Notes: generated by a model from the sequence alone, not told the origin. Shown: positions 51,040 through 61,415, counted from the first letter of the stretch. The stretch: DNA of 64,000 bases from Novosphingobium acidiphilum DSM 19966 (GCF_000429005.1 NZ_AUBA01000007.1:143436-207435); one strand, 5' to 3'. Numbers and translations are program-made.

Positions 51040-53694
51040 TCAGGCACCCTTGAGCCAGGCCACGGTTTCGCGAACGATCCGCTCTTTGCCCGCCAGGCGA
51101 TTTTTCAACCGCGCCAACGCGCGTTCCACCGGCTTTTGCGCGTCGGCGGGCAGCGTCTGCTGATAGGCGGTCAGTTTGGCCACCATCGCCTCGTTGTCGG
51201 CCGCGCCGGCCAGCCGTTCGATATAGGTGGTGCGGGCCGAGGCATCGACCAGCGCCAGCACCGCATCGCGATGCGCGATGAAGAAATCGAACGCCAGTTC
51301 GCTGTGCGCGGTCGCCACCGACGAGATCATCCCCGCCGAGGTGGTCTTGCCCGGCACATCGGTCAGCGCCAGATCGAGCGCGCGTTTGGCCAGCGCCTCA
51401 TCGTGCGCCGCACCCAGCTGTTGAAACAGGTCGGACCGCGCCACCGTCGACGTGCTGGCCTGTGCCAGTTTTGCCAGCTTGTCCCATTCGGCCGCGCTGG
51501 CATTGCGCGCGATGATCCCGATCCAGTCCTGTTTCAACGGGCCATCCAGCGCATGGGGATTGGTGTCGAGCGCGGCAAAACGGCGGCGCGCTTCGGCCAC
51601 CACGCCCGGCTCGCCCATGCGGCCCAGCGCCGACACGAGCGTTGCGCGCAGATCGGCATCGGGCAGCGTTTCTGAGGCGCGCGGATCAAAGCCCAGCGTA
51701 TCAAGCCGCTGTTTCCACAGCCCGATCGCGCGCGCCGCCAGCAGGGTCTGCCCTTGCGGATTGCCGTCAAGGCGTTGGTACAGTCCGGCAAAACGGCCCA
51801 CGGCCTCTGCCGCGACGCGTGGATTGGCGGTGCCCGGCACACGCGCGAGCAGGTTCAGCGGCGCAGCCAGCGGCTGATATCCGGCATAGGCCAGTTCAAG
51901 CTGATCGGCGACCAGCCCGCGCTGGTCGATCGGCGCCAGCGTCGGCAGCGCACTGGTCAGATCGGCCAGGCCTGCGGGCGTATAGAGCGACCGGTAATAG
52001 CCGACCTGGCCCGCGTTGATGACCACCGGCCCGCAACCGTCGAGCGTCAGCGTGGTCTTGCCATCGGCCATGATCGACCGGATCGGGGCCGACGCGCCGA
52101 CCGACACCAGCAGCGGCACATGCCAGCGACGCGAGGATACCTCGCCGACGCGATCGCGGGTAAATTCATCCTGCGTCAGGCTAAGCGTCGTCTTGCCCGC
52201 AGCGCACGTCTGGCCTGCCACCCGCACCAGCGGAATGCCCGGCTGCGTGGTGAAATCGGTGGCAATCGTGGTCAGACCCTTGGCACCGGCGGCCTCGACC
52301 GCCGACCACAGGTCGGTGGTGTGGCTGTTGCCGAACTTGTGCGCAGCCATATAGGCGCGAATGCCATCGCGCCACGTGCCTTCGCCCGCATAAGCCTCCA
52401 GCATGGCCAGCACCGCCTCGCCCTTTTGATAGGTGATGGCATCAAATGCCTGGTTGGCTTCGTCGACGGTGCGGATGTGCTGCACGATCGGATGCGTGGT
52501 GCGGAACGCATCCAGGCCCATGGCCGCCTCGCGCCCCGAAACACGGTTCAGCAGCGCATACCAGTCGGGGTGGAAATGATCGGTCGCCTTGGTTTCCATC
52601 CAGCTGGCGAACCCTTCGTTCAGCCACAGGTCGTCCCACCAGGCCATCGTCACCAGATCGCCGAACCACTGGTGCGCAACTTCGTGCGCCTGCGCAACTT
52701 CGATGAATTCGCGCGACCGTGGCGAGGTGGTCTTGGGATCGTCCAGCAGATCGCGCTGGAACGTAAACACCGCGCCCCAGTTTTCCATCGCCGAAAAGAA
52801 TTCCGACTGGCCCGGCCCGGCAATGTTGTCGATTTTGGGCAAAGGATAATTCACGCCGAAATAGTCGTTGTAATAGGGGATCAGCCCGGCCAGCTCGTTC
52901 AGCGCGAAATCGGCCTGGCTGCCGCTGCCGCGGGGCGAGACGATGCCCGCCTCGACGCCGGCGCTGGTCATCCTGGCCTTGCGTTCGAAATCGCCCGCGC
53001 CGAAAAACAGCAGATACGACGACATCTTTGGCGTGGTGCGGAACGTGACTTTCTTGAACCCCTTGCCAGCAGGTGCTTCGCTGGCGACCGGCATGTTGCT
53101 GACCGCCAGGCGATCGGCGGGCACCACGACCGACAGGTCAAACGTCGCCTTGTACGAGGGTTCGTCGAACATCGGCGCGAACTGGCGCGCATAGCTGGGT
53201 TCGAACTGGGTAAACAGTGCGCGCGTCGGCTTGCCATCGTTGCCGGTGTAATCGAGTGCAAACAGGCCGTCTGCCTGGGTGTCGATCGTGCCGGTGTAGT
53301 CGCCCTCGATGCGATATTTGCCCGGCAGGATGCCGCCGGGCGCAGTCAGGCTGACGGTCTGTTCCTTGGCGTCGTGGCTGATGGTCAAAGCGATGACCTG
53401 GCCGCTGCCGGATACCAGGCTGGCTTTGCCGATCGTGATCGCCGCAGCGTTGAGCACGATCGAATCGGTTGCCTGCGGCACGTCAACATCGATTGTGACG
53501 GTTCCGGCAAAGGTCAGCGCCTTGGCATCGGGACGGATTGCAATGGCGTAATGGCTGGGGATCGCGGTGTGGGCCAGCGTGCCATCGATCGGAAAGACCG
53601 ACGTTTCAGCCGATGCGGGCGTGGCAACCAGAAGCGAAAGCGCAGAGCCGGCCATAGCCAGCGCCGCAACGGAACGAAATGCGGGGCGAAACAT
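51040..53694 (-). CDS. M1 family aminopeptidase, secreted
   Basis: An 884-aa metallopeptidase. Signal peptide MFRPAFRSVAALAMAGSALSLLVATPASA; exopeptidase motif SAMENWGA (GAMEN type); zinc motif HEVAHQWFGD and the Glu ligand in LNEGFASWMETK. The C-terminal ERAP1-type helical domain follows from about 530. It trims N-terminal residues from peptides, in the periplasm given the signal. It is named by class rather than pepN because E. coli PepN is cytoplasmic. Stands alone between the pab gene and the histidine kinase. Confidence 0.93.
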   Translation of the reverse strand: MFRPAFRSVAALAMAGSALSLLVATPASAETSVFPIDGTLAHTAIPSHYAIAIRPDAKALTFAGTVTIDVDVPQATDSIVLNAAAITIGKASLVSGSGQVIALTISHDAKEQTVSLTAPGGILPGKYRIEGDYTGTIDTQADGLFALDYTGNDGKPTRALFTQFEPSYARQFAPMFDEPSYKATFDLSVVVPADRLAVSNMPVASEAPAGKGFKKVTFRTTPKMSSYLLFFGAGDFERKARMTSAGVEAGIVSPRGSGSQADFALNELAGLIPYYNDYFGVNYPLPKIDNIAGPGQSEFFSAMENWGAVFTFQRDLLDDPKTTSPRSREFIEVAQAHEVAHQWFGDLVTMAWWDDLWLNEGFASWMETKATDHFHPDWYALLNRVSGREAAMGLDAFRTTHPIVQHIRTVDEANQAFDAITYQKGEAVLAMLEAYAGEGTWRDGIRAYMAAHKFGNSHTTDLWSAVEAAGAKGLTTIATDFTTQPGIPLVRVAGQTCAAGKTTLSLTQDEFTRDRVGEVSSRRWHVPLLVSVGASAPIRSIMADGKTTLTLDGCGPVVINAGQVGYYRSLYTPAGLADLTSALPTLAPIDQRGLVADQLELAYAGYQPLAAPLNLLARVPGTANPRVAAEAVGRFAGLYQRLDGNPQGQTLLAARAIGLWKQRLDTLGFDPRASETLPDADLRATLVSALGRMGEPGVVAEARRRFAALDTNPHALDGPLKQDWIGIIARNASAAEWDKLAKLAQASTSTVARSDLFQQLGAAHDEALAKRALDLALTDVPGKTTSAGMISSVATAHSELAFDFFIAHRDAVLALVDASARTTYIERLAGAADNEAMVAKLTAYQQTLPADAQKPVERALARLKNRLAGKERIVRETVAWLKGA

Positions 53695-53840
53695 GCACAG
53701 ACCTTATCGTTGTGAAGCCCCCTGTCGCCGGGGGTCGGGATCGGCGCGATCTAGCAACGCGATGGTTGCAATGGCAATCAATTGTCGCTCCGGGCTTCGA
53801 CAAGCGACACACCGTGCCCGACCAACGGCATGGGCTGCAT

Positions 53841-55304
53841 TCAGGCCAGTGGCAGGCGCAGGCAGGCCGAAAGGCCGACCGTGTGGCCGTCCTCGACGCG
53901 GTTGGTTAGGGTCAGCGATCCGCCGTGCTGATCGGCAATCGCGCGCGCCAGTGTCAGGCCCAGCCCGGCGCCGCCTGTGCCGGTGTTGCGCGAAGGATCC
54001 AGCCGGGTGAACGGTTCCATCATCTGCGCGATGGCATGTTCGGGAATGCCGGGGCCATCATCGTCAACCACCAGCACGGCAAACCGTCCTTCGCGTTCCA
54101 GCCGAACCCGCGCGCGATGCCCGTAACGCAGTGCGTTCGACACCAGGTTGCGCGTTGCCCGGCGCAACCAGATTGCGCGCACGGGCGCGACCATGCGCGT
54201 GGTTTCGCCCAGTTCGACATCGTCGCCCATATCTTCGTATTCGCCGATGACATCGCTGATCAGCGCCGACAATTCGGTCGCCTCGATCGGATCGGTCGGG
54301 CGCCCGACCCGCGCAAGCGACAGGATATCGTCGAGCGAATGGTTGATCTCTTCGATCGTCGCGGCCATGCGGCTGCGCTCGGCATCGTCTTCGACCGCCT
54401 CGATCCGCACCCGCAGAGCGGCCAGCGGGGTCTTCAGATCGTGCCCGATCGCCCCAAGCATCACATCCTTTTCGTCGAGCAGCGCGCTCAACCGCGATTC
54501 CATCGCGTTGTGCGCGATGATCAGGCGGCGAATGTCGGCCGGGCCCTGCGGTTGCAACTGGTCGAGCGTGCCGGGCGATGCAGCAAAGCTTTCCAGTCGT
54601 CCGGTCAACGCGCGCAACGGGCGCGTGATCCGCCGCAGGATCAGCCCGACCACGGTGACCAGCACAAGATAGGTCAGGATTGCCTGGCGCAGCAGCCGCA
54701 ACAACAGCTGTGTTTCGTTTGACGGCATGAAGCTGCGCACAGTCAGCCAGGTGCCATCGGCCTGCCGCTGCGAAGCAATGACCAGCGCGGGCAACACATC
54801 GGTCGCGGTCAGCCGGTAACGCACGCGCAATTCGGGCAGCATCGGCCGCAACAGCGGGTCGTGCATGGCATCGCGTTCGACCACCACCAATGATCCGGGC
54901 GATTCGCCTTGCGCCACCAGCGCATCGCGCAACGCGGTTTCAACCTCGCTCAACGGGCGGTCACCGGCCTGCACCGGCGAAGCGGGGTCGATATGCACGC
55001 GCAACACCCGCGGCAGGCGCAATGTATCATCGGACGGGCCCGGTGGGGGCACGGGCGGCGGTCCGGGCGGGCTGCGCGCATCGGCTGGGCCATGGGGGTC
55101 AAAGCCGCCGTCGGTGCCCGGCGGGTGCAGGCCATTGGCGCGATCGTTGGCCATGGCCATCCGCATCGCTGCGCCGTTGACCAGCATGGCAATATGCCGC
55201 TGGTGCACTTCATGCCAGATCAACGTGGCTGAAAAACCTTGCGCAATCAGCAGGGCAAGCGCGATGGCCAGCATCATCTGGCCCTGCAGACTGCGCAGCC
55301 ACAT
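53841..55304 (-). CDS. Sensor histidine kinase (EnvZ/OmpR type)
   Basis: A 487-aa kinase with TM helices at about 10-30 and 207-222, a periplasmic sensor domain that includes a Pro/Asp-rich loop, then HAMP. The H-box LGAIGHDLKTPL carries phospho-His288; N-box NALRYGH, G1 VVDDDGPGIP and G2 GTGGAGLGLTLARAI are complete. Start at 55304 (MWLRSLQGQMM) follows the regulator stop by 8 bases. Signal unknown; an EF-hand protein is encoded two genes upstream. Confidence 0.93.
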   Translation of the reverse strand: MWLRSLQGQMMLAIALALLIAQGFSATLIWHEVHQRHIAMLVNGAAMRMAMANDRANGLHPPGTDGGFDPHGPADARSPPGPPPVPPPGPSDDTLRLPRVLRVHIDPASPVQAGDRPLSEVETALRDALVAQGESPGSLVVVERDAMHDPLLRPMLPELRVRYRLTATDVLPALVIASQRQADGTWLTVRSFMPSNETQLLLRLLRQAILTYLVLVTVVGLILRRITRPLRALTGRLESFAASPGTLDQLQPQGPADIRRLIIAHNAMESRLSALLDEKDVMLGAIGHDLKTPLAALRVRIEAVEDDAERSRMAATIEEINHSLDDILSLARVGRPTDPIEATELSALISDVIGEYEDMGDDVELGETTRMVAPVRAIWLRRATRNLVSNALRYGHRARVRLEREGRFAVLVVDDDGPGIPEHAIAQMMEPFTRLDPSRNTGTGGAGLGLTLARAIADQHGGSLTLTNRVEDGHTVGLSACLRLPLA

Positions 55305-55312
55305 CGGCGCGA

Positions 55313-56044
55313 TCAATCCCGCGCCACGGTCTTGCGCACTTCGGCGGCAAGCATGTAGCCCCCGCCCCATACGGTCTGGATCAATTGCGGATTGCGGCTG
55401 TCAGGTTCGATCTTGCGGCGCAGTCGGCTGATCTGGTTGTCGACCGCGCGATCGAACAGATGCGCTTCACGGCCTTGCACCATGTCGAGCAGGCGATCGC
55501 GATCAAGCACCTGGCGCGGATGATCGAGAAATGCCATCAACAGCCGGAATTCGGCGGAGGAAATCGCCACGACCGCGCCTTCGGGATCGACCAGCCGGCG
55601 TTTGAGCGGATCGAGCGTCCAGCCTTCGAATTCATAGACCACGGCTTCGGCCGTATCGGGGCCGCCGCGGCTGGCACGGCGCAACACGCTGCGAATGCGC
55701 GCGACCAGTTCGCGCGGATCGAACGGTTTGACCACATAATCATCCCCGCCGATTTCCAGGCCGACGATGCGATCGGTGGATTCGCCGCGCGCCGTGATAA
55801 AAATCACCGGCATGCGTTTGGATTCGGCCAGATGGCGGCACAGCGACAGGCCATCTTCACCCGGCATCATGATGTCGAGCAGGACAAGATCGAACTGGCT
55901 TGAGGCGATGCGCCCGCGCGCTTCGGCGGCGCTTGCGGCCTGGGTCACCACAAAACCCTGACGGGCAAGGTATTCGGCCAACGGCTCGCGCAAGCCTGCC
56001 TCGTCGTCGACAAGCAGGATTTCGGTTGGCAGCGAGGCGGTCAT
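55313..56044 (-). CDS. Response regulator, OmpR family
   Basis: A 243-aa protein with a receiver domain (acidic pair at 13-14, phospho-Asp57 in LVLLDIMMP, Thr at about 84 in FITARG, Lys in YVVKPFDP) and a C-terminal OmpR winged helix (SAEFRLLMAFLDHPRQVLDRDRLL... RAVDNQISRLRRKIE... VWGGGYML). Partner of the adjacent kinase. Start 56044 gives the standard N-terminus; the frame runs to 56092. Confidence 0.93.
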   Translation of the reverse strand: MTASLPTEILLVDDEAGLREPLAEYLARQGFVVTQAASAAEARGRIASSQFDLVLLDIMMPGEDGLSLCRHLAESKRMPVIFITARGESTDRIVGLEIGGDDYVVKPFDPRELVARIRSVLRRASRGGPDTAEAVVYEFEGWTLDPLKRRLVDPEGAVVAISSAEFRLLMAFLDHPRQVLDRDRLLDMVQGREAHLFDRAVDNQISRLRRKIEPDSRNPQLIQTVWGGGYMLAAEVRKTVARD

Positions 56045-56105
56045 GCCCTCTGTCTTAGCCGATTGCTGCGCGTGTGCCAGTGCGGTTGTCATCCCGGCGC
56101 TCCGT

Positions 56106-56744
56106 TCACTGCGCGGGCCGCGGTGGCGGCGCCATGTCAGGCCCGTGCCACGGCCGGTGATGATGGCGCCACATTGCGTGCCCCGCCGCGCGCAGCTCTT
56201 CGCGGGTCAGTACGCCGTCGTGGTTGGTGTCGGCCCGGTCGAAACCGGCCTTCAGCGCTGCATCGAATGCCGCGCGCGCAATCACGCCATCCTTGCGCGC
56301 CTCGTGCAGCGCAGGCGCGACGATCGCCATGGCCATCATGCCGCCGGGATGATGGTCGCGCCAGCGTTCGCGCGGCCCTTCTTCACCCGGCCGGGGCGAC
56401 GGTGGCGGCGACGCACCCTCGCCCGGGGCGGGGTGCTGCCAGCCGGCCCGGTCCGCGCGTGCATGGACATGGGCCAGGAATTCATCCTTGCTGATCATGC
56501 CGTCGTGATTGGTATCCCACCTTGCAAACCCTTCCAGCAGGCGCGCATCGCGATCGGCGCGGTCGATCCGGCCATCGTGATTGGCATCCAGCCGGTCCCA
56601 CATGCTGTCGCCCGCGGCCCTGACCTGGGCAAAGCTGATGGTGCGCGGTGCAGGCGCGGCCGGTTCGTCTGGCGCAGCCCAGGCGACCGGGGCGGATGAC
56701 AACAGCATCGCTGCAAAACCGGCACGCAGAACAGATCTCGTCAT
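56106..56744 (-). CDS. Secreted EF-hand calcium-binding protein
   Basis: A 212-aa exported protein (signal MTRSVLRAGFAAMLLSSAPVAWA). It has three EF-hand loops: DANHDGRIDRAD, DTNHDGMISKDE and DTNHDGVLTREE, each with the expected acidic ligands. Between the second and third is a Pro/Glu-rich linker. It is the first gene of an apparent EF-hand-response regulator-kinase operon (61-base gap to the regulator). Whether calcium reaches the kinase through it is speculation. Confidence 0.85.
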   Translation of the reverse strand: MTRSVLRAGFAAMLLSSAPVAWAAPDEPAAPAPRTISFAQVRAAGDSMWDRLDANHDGRIDRADRDARLLEGFARWDTNHDGMISKDEFLAHVHARADRAGWQHPAPGEGASPPPSPRPGEEGPRERWRDHHPGGMMAMAIVAPALHEARKDGVIARAAFDAALKAGFDRADTNHDGVLTREELRAAGHAMWRHHHRPWHGPDMAPPPRPAQ

Positions 56745-56987
56745 GGCAAACCTTCGCGGGCAATCCGTCAGACCCGGGATGTCGAGTCATGGGGGAAGGA
56801 AAGCCGCGAGGCAGACCCCGGTCTGGCGAGGGGGGTGCCGCGCCGGGTCAAGCAGGGGGGCTGTGTTGCGACCGCCTCACGACTTTCCAGGTGCAGGCTA
56901 TAGACCGCACTTGTCGCCCAACTATGCCCAAACGCACGGTTCTTTGTCGCACATTGTCGCGCGCCGGCACCGGACCCCCGCGATCGC

Positions 56988-57362
56988 TCAGCCCGCCATC
57001 ACAAAGGCATTCAGCTTGTTGCCATCGGGATCGCGGAAATAGCCGGCATAGAATTCGCCTTCGCCACGCGGCCCTGGCGCGCCTTCACACGTGCCGCCAT
57101 GCGCCAGTGCAAGCGCATGAAGCCGGTTGACCTGGTCCGCGTCGCGTGCCGCCAGCGCAACCATGACGCCGTTGCCCACACTGGCCGGCTGGCCATCGAA
57201 CGGCAGCGTCAGGCCGATGCCGGGTGCGCCGCCGGGCGTACCCCAGGCGATGAACCGGTCGGTTACAAACATCCGGCCAGTGCCAAGTTCGGCCGCGACA
57301 GCATCATAGAACTGTGCCGCCCGTTCCAGATCGCAGGTTCCCAAAGTGACGTAACCGATCAT
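56988..57362 (-). CDS. VOC (glyoxalase/bleomycin resistance-like) family protein
   Basis: A 124-aa single-domain VOC protein starting MIGYVTLGTCDLERAAQFYDA and ending GEGEFYAGYFRDPDGNKLNAFVM, the paired beta-alpha-beta-beta-beta units of the superfamily. A strong GGAAGGGGA lies 7 bases before the ATG at 57362. Metal and substrate are not evident. Confidence 0.85.
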   Translation of the reverse strand: MIGYVTLGTCDLERAAQFYDAVAAELGTGRMFVTDRFIAWGTPGGAPGIGLTLPFDGQPASVGNGVMVALAARDADQVNRLHALALAHGGTCEGAPGPRGEGEFYAGYFRDPDGNKLNAFVMAG

Positions 57363-57419
57363 GTGCGAATCCCCTTCCAGCACATCGACTGGCATGAACG
57401 TATCAGGAACACTGATCGG

Positions 57420-59225
57420 CTACAACGGCGCAGTCGCTGCCTCAAGCCAGGCGCGGTCATCACCGCCCAGCAGCGGCATCAGGATCGCGCGCACGTCGGC
57501 GTGATAGGCATCAAGCCAGGCGCGCTCGCCTGCATCGAGCAGCGCCGGATCGATCAACCGCCGGTCGATCGGCACATGGGTCAGCGTGGCAAAGCCCAGG
57601 TATTCGCCTTCGGCCCCGTCGATCGCGCGCGGTTCGACCAGCACCAGGTTCTCGATACGGATGCCATAGGCACCGGCGCGGTAATAGCCGGGCTCGTTCG
57701 ACACGATCATGCCCGCCAGCAGGGCTTGCGCGGTGCCCGCCTGCCCGCCCTGCGCCTTGGCGATACGCTGCGGCCCTTCGTGGACAGACAAAAAGCTGCC
57801 GACGCCGTGCCCGGTGCCATGTGCATAATCGCATCCCGCCGCCCACAGGAACTGGCGCGCCAGCACGTCAAGCTGCGCCCCCACCGTGCCCGCCGGAAAC
57901 ACTGCGCGGGCCAGCGCGATATGCCCCTTGAGCACCCGCGTGAACCGGTCGCGCACTTCGGCCGGCGGCGCATCGGGGCCGATCCACACCGTGCGGGTGA
58001 TATCGGTGGTGCCATCGCGATATTGCCCGCCCGAATCCACCAGATAGACGCTGTTGGCGGCAATCGCGCGGTTGGTGGTCTCGTCCGCCTTGTAATGCAC
58101 GATCGCGCCATTGGGGCCAGCGCCCGAAATCGTATCGAAACTCAGATCGATCAGCGCATTGGTTGCGCGCCGTTCGCCTTCCAGCCGGTCTGATGCCGAC
58201 AATTCGGTCTGCGTGCCCTGTGGCCCGGCCTGTTCCAGCCAGTGCAGAAAACGCGCAACTGCCGCCCCGTCGCGCGCCTGGGCGGCGCGGTGTCCGGCGA
58301 TTTCCACCGGGTTCTTCACCGCCTTGGGCAGGATCACCGGATCGGTCAGCGGCAGGATCGTGGCCCCAGCCGCATCAAGCGCCTGAAAGATCGCGGCAAC
58401 GCTGCGTTCCGGATCGACCGCCACGCGCTTGTCCGCCAGCGCGTGCAACGCCGCCACGAAGCCATCGCGCGGGGCCAGACGCACGCCCGCGCCCAGATGC
58501 GCGACCAGATCGGGCGTAACTTTTTCGGGCGCGATAAACAGATCGGCCGTGCCATCGGCGTGCACCAGCGCATAGGCCAGCGCAACCGGGGTACAGGCGA
58601 CATCGCTGCCGCGCAGATTGAACAGCCAGGCGACCGAATCGAGTGCTGCGATCACCACCGCATCGCTGTCCTGCTGCGCCAGCCAGCGGGTTACCGCCGC
58701 CAGCTTGGTGTGGTGGTCAAGGCCGGCATGTTCGATCGCGTGCGGCACGGCCGGGGCCGCGGAGGGTGCGGGTTGATCGGCCCAGATCGCATCGACCGGG
58801 TTGGCGTCCACCGCCACCAGCGTGCCGCCGCTCGCCGCCAGCGCACGCGCGGTTGCCTCGGCCCAGGCGCGGGTGTGCAACCATGCGTCATAGCCGATCC
58901 GCGCGCCATCGGGGGCATGCGTCGCCAGCCATGCCGCCGGGCTGGCCTGCGGCACCTGTTCAAAGGCATAGAACCGCGCATCGACCTGATCGCGCACCTG
59001 CAAGGTGTAACGCCCGTCGACGAACATCGCCGCACAATCGCGCAACACCACCGCGCTGCCCGCAGAGCCGGCAAACCCGGTCAGCCATTTCAGCCGCTGC
59101 GCATAGGCGCCGACATATTCGCTCATGTGTTCATCGCAGATCGGCACGACAAACCCGTCCAGATCCTGCACTGTCAGCCTGTCGCGCAGCGCCTTGAGCC
59201 GCGCCTCGTGGGTGTTCATCAACAT
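57420..59225 (-). CDS. Aminopeptidase P family protein (M24B)
   Basis: A 601-aa enzyme with two N-terminal creatinase-like domains (MSEYVGAYAQRLKWLTGF and VDGRYTLQVRDQV) and a pita-bread catalytic domain. Metal ligands: Asp in VDSGGQYRDGTTDITRT (the two Asp), His in HGTGHGVGS, Glu in VSNEPGYY and the late Glu in the C-terminus. It removes N-terminal residues before proline. Start 59225 (MLMNTHEAR) or 59219. Divergent from the S9 peptidase gene, 57 bases between starts. Confidence 0.92.
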   Translation of the reverse strand: MLMNTHEARLKALRDRLTVQDLDGFVVPICDEHMSEYVGAYAQRLKWLTGFAGSAGSAVVLRDCAAMFVDGRYTLQVRDQVDARFYAFEQVPQASPAAWLATHAPDGARIGYDAWLHTRAWAEATARALAASGGTLVAVDANPVDAIWADQPAPSAAPAVPHAIEHAGLDHHTKLAAVTRWLAQQDSDAVVIAALDSVAWLFNLRGSDVACTPVALAYALVHADGTADLFIAPEKVTPDLVAHLGAGVRLAPRDGFVAALHALADKRVAVDPERSVAAIFQALDAAGATILPLTDPVILPKAVKNPVEIAGHRAAQARDGAAVARFLHWLEQAGPQGTQTELSASDRLEGERRATNALIDLSFDTISGAGPNGAIVHYKADETTNRAIAANSVYLVDSGGQYRDGTTDITRTVWIGPDAPPAEVRDRFTRVLKGHIALARAVFPAGTVGAQLDVLARQFLWAAGCDYAHGTGHGVGSFLSVHEGPQRIAKAQGGQAGTAQALLAGMIVSNEPGYYRAGAYGIRIENLVLVEPRAIDGAEGEYLGFATLTHVPIDRRLIDPALLDAGERAWLDAYHADVRAILMPLLGGDDRAWLEAATAPL

Positions 59226-59282
59226 CGCCGTTGTCCATCAAGGGGTAAACCCCGGCTTGCCGGGACCGTGCATGCACCATAG

Positions 59283-61415
59283 ATGCGTTGCATGGCCAAA
59301 ACCACCCCGCCCCGAATGGCACCGCTCTCCCATCCCCCGATTGCCGAACGGCGCCCGCACAGCTTTGCCCACCACGGCGTGACCGTGGTCGATGACTATG
59401 CCTGGCTGCGCGATCCGGCCTATCCCGAGGTCAAGGACCCGGCAGTGCTCGACTATCTCAACGCCGAAAACGCCTGGTTCGAGCAGCGCATGGCCGACCG
59501 GCAGCCGCAGATCGACACGCTGTTCACCGAAATGCGCGGCCGCATCAAAGAGGCCGACCGTTCGGTGCCGCAGAAGGACGGGGCATATCTCTACTGGATC
59601 GAATTTGCCGAAGGCGCCGAATACAAGACCTGGTGGCGACGCCCGGTGGCGGCCGGCGACGATGGCGCGGCCAACGAACTGATCCTCGACGAAGCGGTGC
59701 TGGCCGACGGGCTTGATTATTTCAAGCTGGGCGCAATTTCGGTGTCGAACGACGGCCGCATGCTGGCCTGGGCGGTCGATAACGATGGCTCGGAACGGTT
59801 TGTCGCGCGGATCAAGGTCATCGCCACCAGCGAAGTGCTGCCCGACGAAATCCCCGAAACACTGTCGGGCCTGATCTGGACCAGCGACGACAGCGCGCTG
59901 GTCTATGCCCGGGTCAACGACCAGTGGCGCACCGACACCGTGCTGCTGCACCGGCTGGGCACCGCCGCCAGCGACGACCAGGTGCTGTTTCACGAGGCGG
60001 ACGAAGGGTTTCGCGTCGGCGTCGGCCTGTCGGCGAGCGAACGGTGGCTGGTACTTTCAACCGGCGACCATGAAACCGGTGAATCCTGGCTGGTGCCTGC
60101 CGCCGATCCGACCGCGCCGTTGGTTCTGGTGCGCGAACGCCGGACCGGGGTGGAATACGATGTCGATGTGTTCGATCGCAACGATGGCAGTGATCCGCTG
60201 CTGTATATCCACACCAATGACACGCACGAGAATTTCCGGCTGGCCACGGCCCCGCTTTCGGCCCCGCGCGAATGGACCACGCTGATCGAGGGCAGCGACG
60301 AATTTTATCTGACCGGGTTCGATCTGTTCCGCGATTTCTATGTGGTCGAAGGCCGCGTGCGCGGGCTCGACCGGATCGAAGTGCGCTATTACGACGATCC
60401 CGCGCGGATCGAACACATCGCATTTCCCGAGGAAAGCTATGAAGCGGGTCTGGCCGACAATCCCGAATGGGCGACCGATCGCCTGCGGCTGACCTATGAA
60501 TCGATGATCAGCCCGGCCACCGTCTATGACTATCATGTCGCCGACCGCACGCTGGAAACCCTGAAGGTCCAGGAAATCCCTTCGGGCTATGACGCCTCGC
60601 TCTACTGGACGCAGCGGATCGAAATTTCCGCGCGCGACGGCACGCTGGTGCCGGTGTCGATCATGGCGCGCAAGGATCGCACCGACCCCTCGCCGCTCTA
60701 TCTCTATGGCTATGGCGCATATGGTATTGCCATCGGGCCGGGGTTTTCCACCGGCCGGCTCAGCCTGGTCGATCGCGGCATGGTGTTTGCCATTGCGCAT
60801 ATCCGCGGCGGCGATGACCTGGGTCGCAAATGGTACAAGGACGGCAAGCTCGACAAACGGCGCAACACGTTCAACGATTTCGTCGATGTCGCGCGCGGCC
60901 TGGTTGCACGCGGTCTGACCAGCCCGGGGCGCATCGCGATCAGCGGCGGATCGGCGGGCGGCGAACTGATGGGCGCGGTGATCAATTCCGATCCCGATCT
61001 GTGGGGCGCAGTGGTGGCGCATGTGCCGTTTGTCGACGTTCTGAACACCATGCTTGACGAAACGCTGCCGTTGACGCCGGGGGAATGGCCCGAATGGGGC
61101 AATCCGATCGAGGATTCAGACGCCTTTCACCTGATCCACGCCTATTCCCCCTATGACCAGGTGCGCCATCAGGCCTATCCGCCGCTGATGGTCACCGCCG
61201 GGCTTAACGATCCGCGCGTGACCTATTGGGAACCTGCCAAATGGGTGGCCCGACTGCGCGGGTGCAAGACCGACAGCAACGAACTGGTGTTCAAGACCAA
61301 CATGGGCGCCGGCCACGGCGGAAAATCGGGCCGATTTGAAAGCCTGAAGGAAACCGCCGAGGAATTCGCGTTCATCCTGTGGCAGCTGGGTATCGCCGAT
61401 GGCGCAGAGCCATGA
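59283..61415 (+). CDS. S9 family peptidase, oligopeptidase B-like
   Basis: A 710-aa serine peptidase with an N-terminal beta-propeller (about 70-400) and C-terminal alpha/beta hydrolase domain. The nucleophile is in AISGGSAGGELMG; MVTAGLNDPRVTYWEP carries the Asp region and GAGHGGKSGRFE the catalytic His. YLYGYGAYG and FAIAHIRGGDDLGRKWY are oligopeptidase B-type segments. It lacks a signal peptide, so it is cytoplasmic. The start is 59283 or 59292. It overlaps the next gene by 17 bases. Confidence 0.92.
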   Translation: MRCMAKTTPPRMAPLSHPPIAERRPHSFAHHGVTVVDDYAWLRDPAYPEVKDPAVLDYLNAENAWFEQRMADRQPQIDTLFTEMRGRIKEADRSVPQKDGAYLYWIEFAEGAEYKTWWRRPVAAGDDGAANELILDEAVLADGLDYFKLGAISVSNDGRMLAWAVDNDGSERFVARIKVIATSEVLPDEIPETLSGLIWTSDDSALVYARVNDQWRTDTVLLHRLGTAASDDQVLFHEADEGFRVGVGLSASERWLVLSTGDHETGESWLVPAADPTAPLVLVRERRTGVEYDVDVFDRNDGSDPLLYIHTNDTHENFRLATAPLSAPREWTTLIEGSDEFYLTGFDLFRDFYVVEGRVRGLDRIEVRYYDDPARIEHIAFPEESYEAGLADNPEWATDRLRLTYESMISPATVYDYHVADRTLETLKVQEIPSGYDASLYWTQRIEISARDGTLVPVSIMARKDRTDPSPLYLYGYGAYGIAIGPGFSTGRLSLVDRGMVFAIAHIRGGDDLGRKWYKDGKLDKRRNTFNDFVDVARGLVARGLTSPGRIAISGGSAGGELMGAVINSDPDLWGAVVAHVPFVDVLNTMLDETLPLTPGEWPEWGNPIEDSDAFHLIHAYSPYDQVRHQAYPPLMVTAGLNDPRVTYWEPAKWVARLRGCKTDSNELVFKTNMGAGHGGKSGRFESLKETAEEFAFILWQLGIADGAEP

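Noticed and set aside
53718..53734. CCCCC-N7-GGGGG hairpin downstream of the histidine kinase
   Set aside because: Short stem without a T tract on the relevant strand; too weak to list as a terminator.
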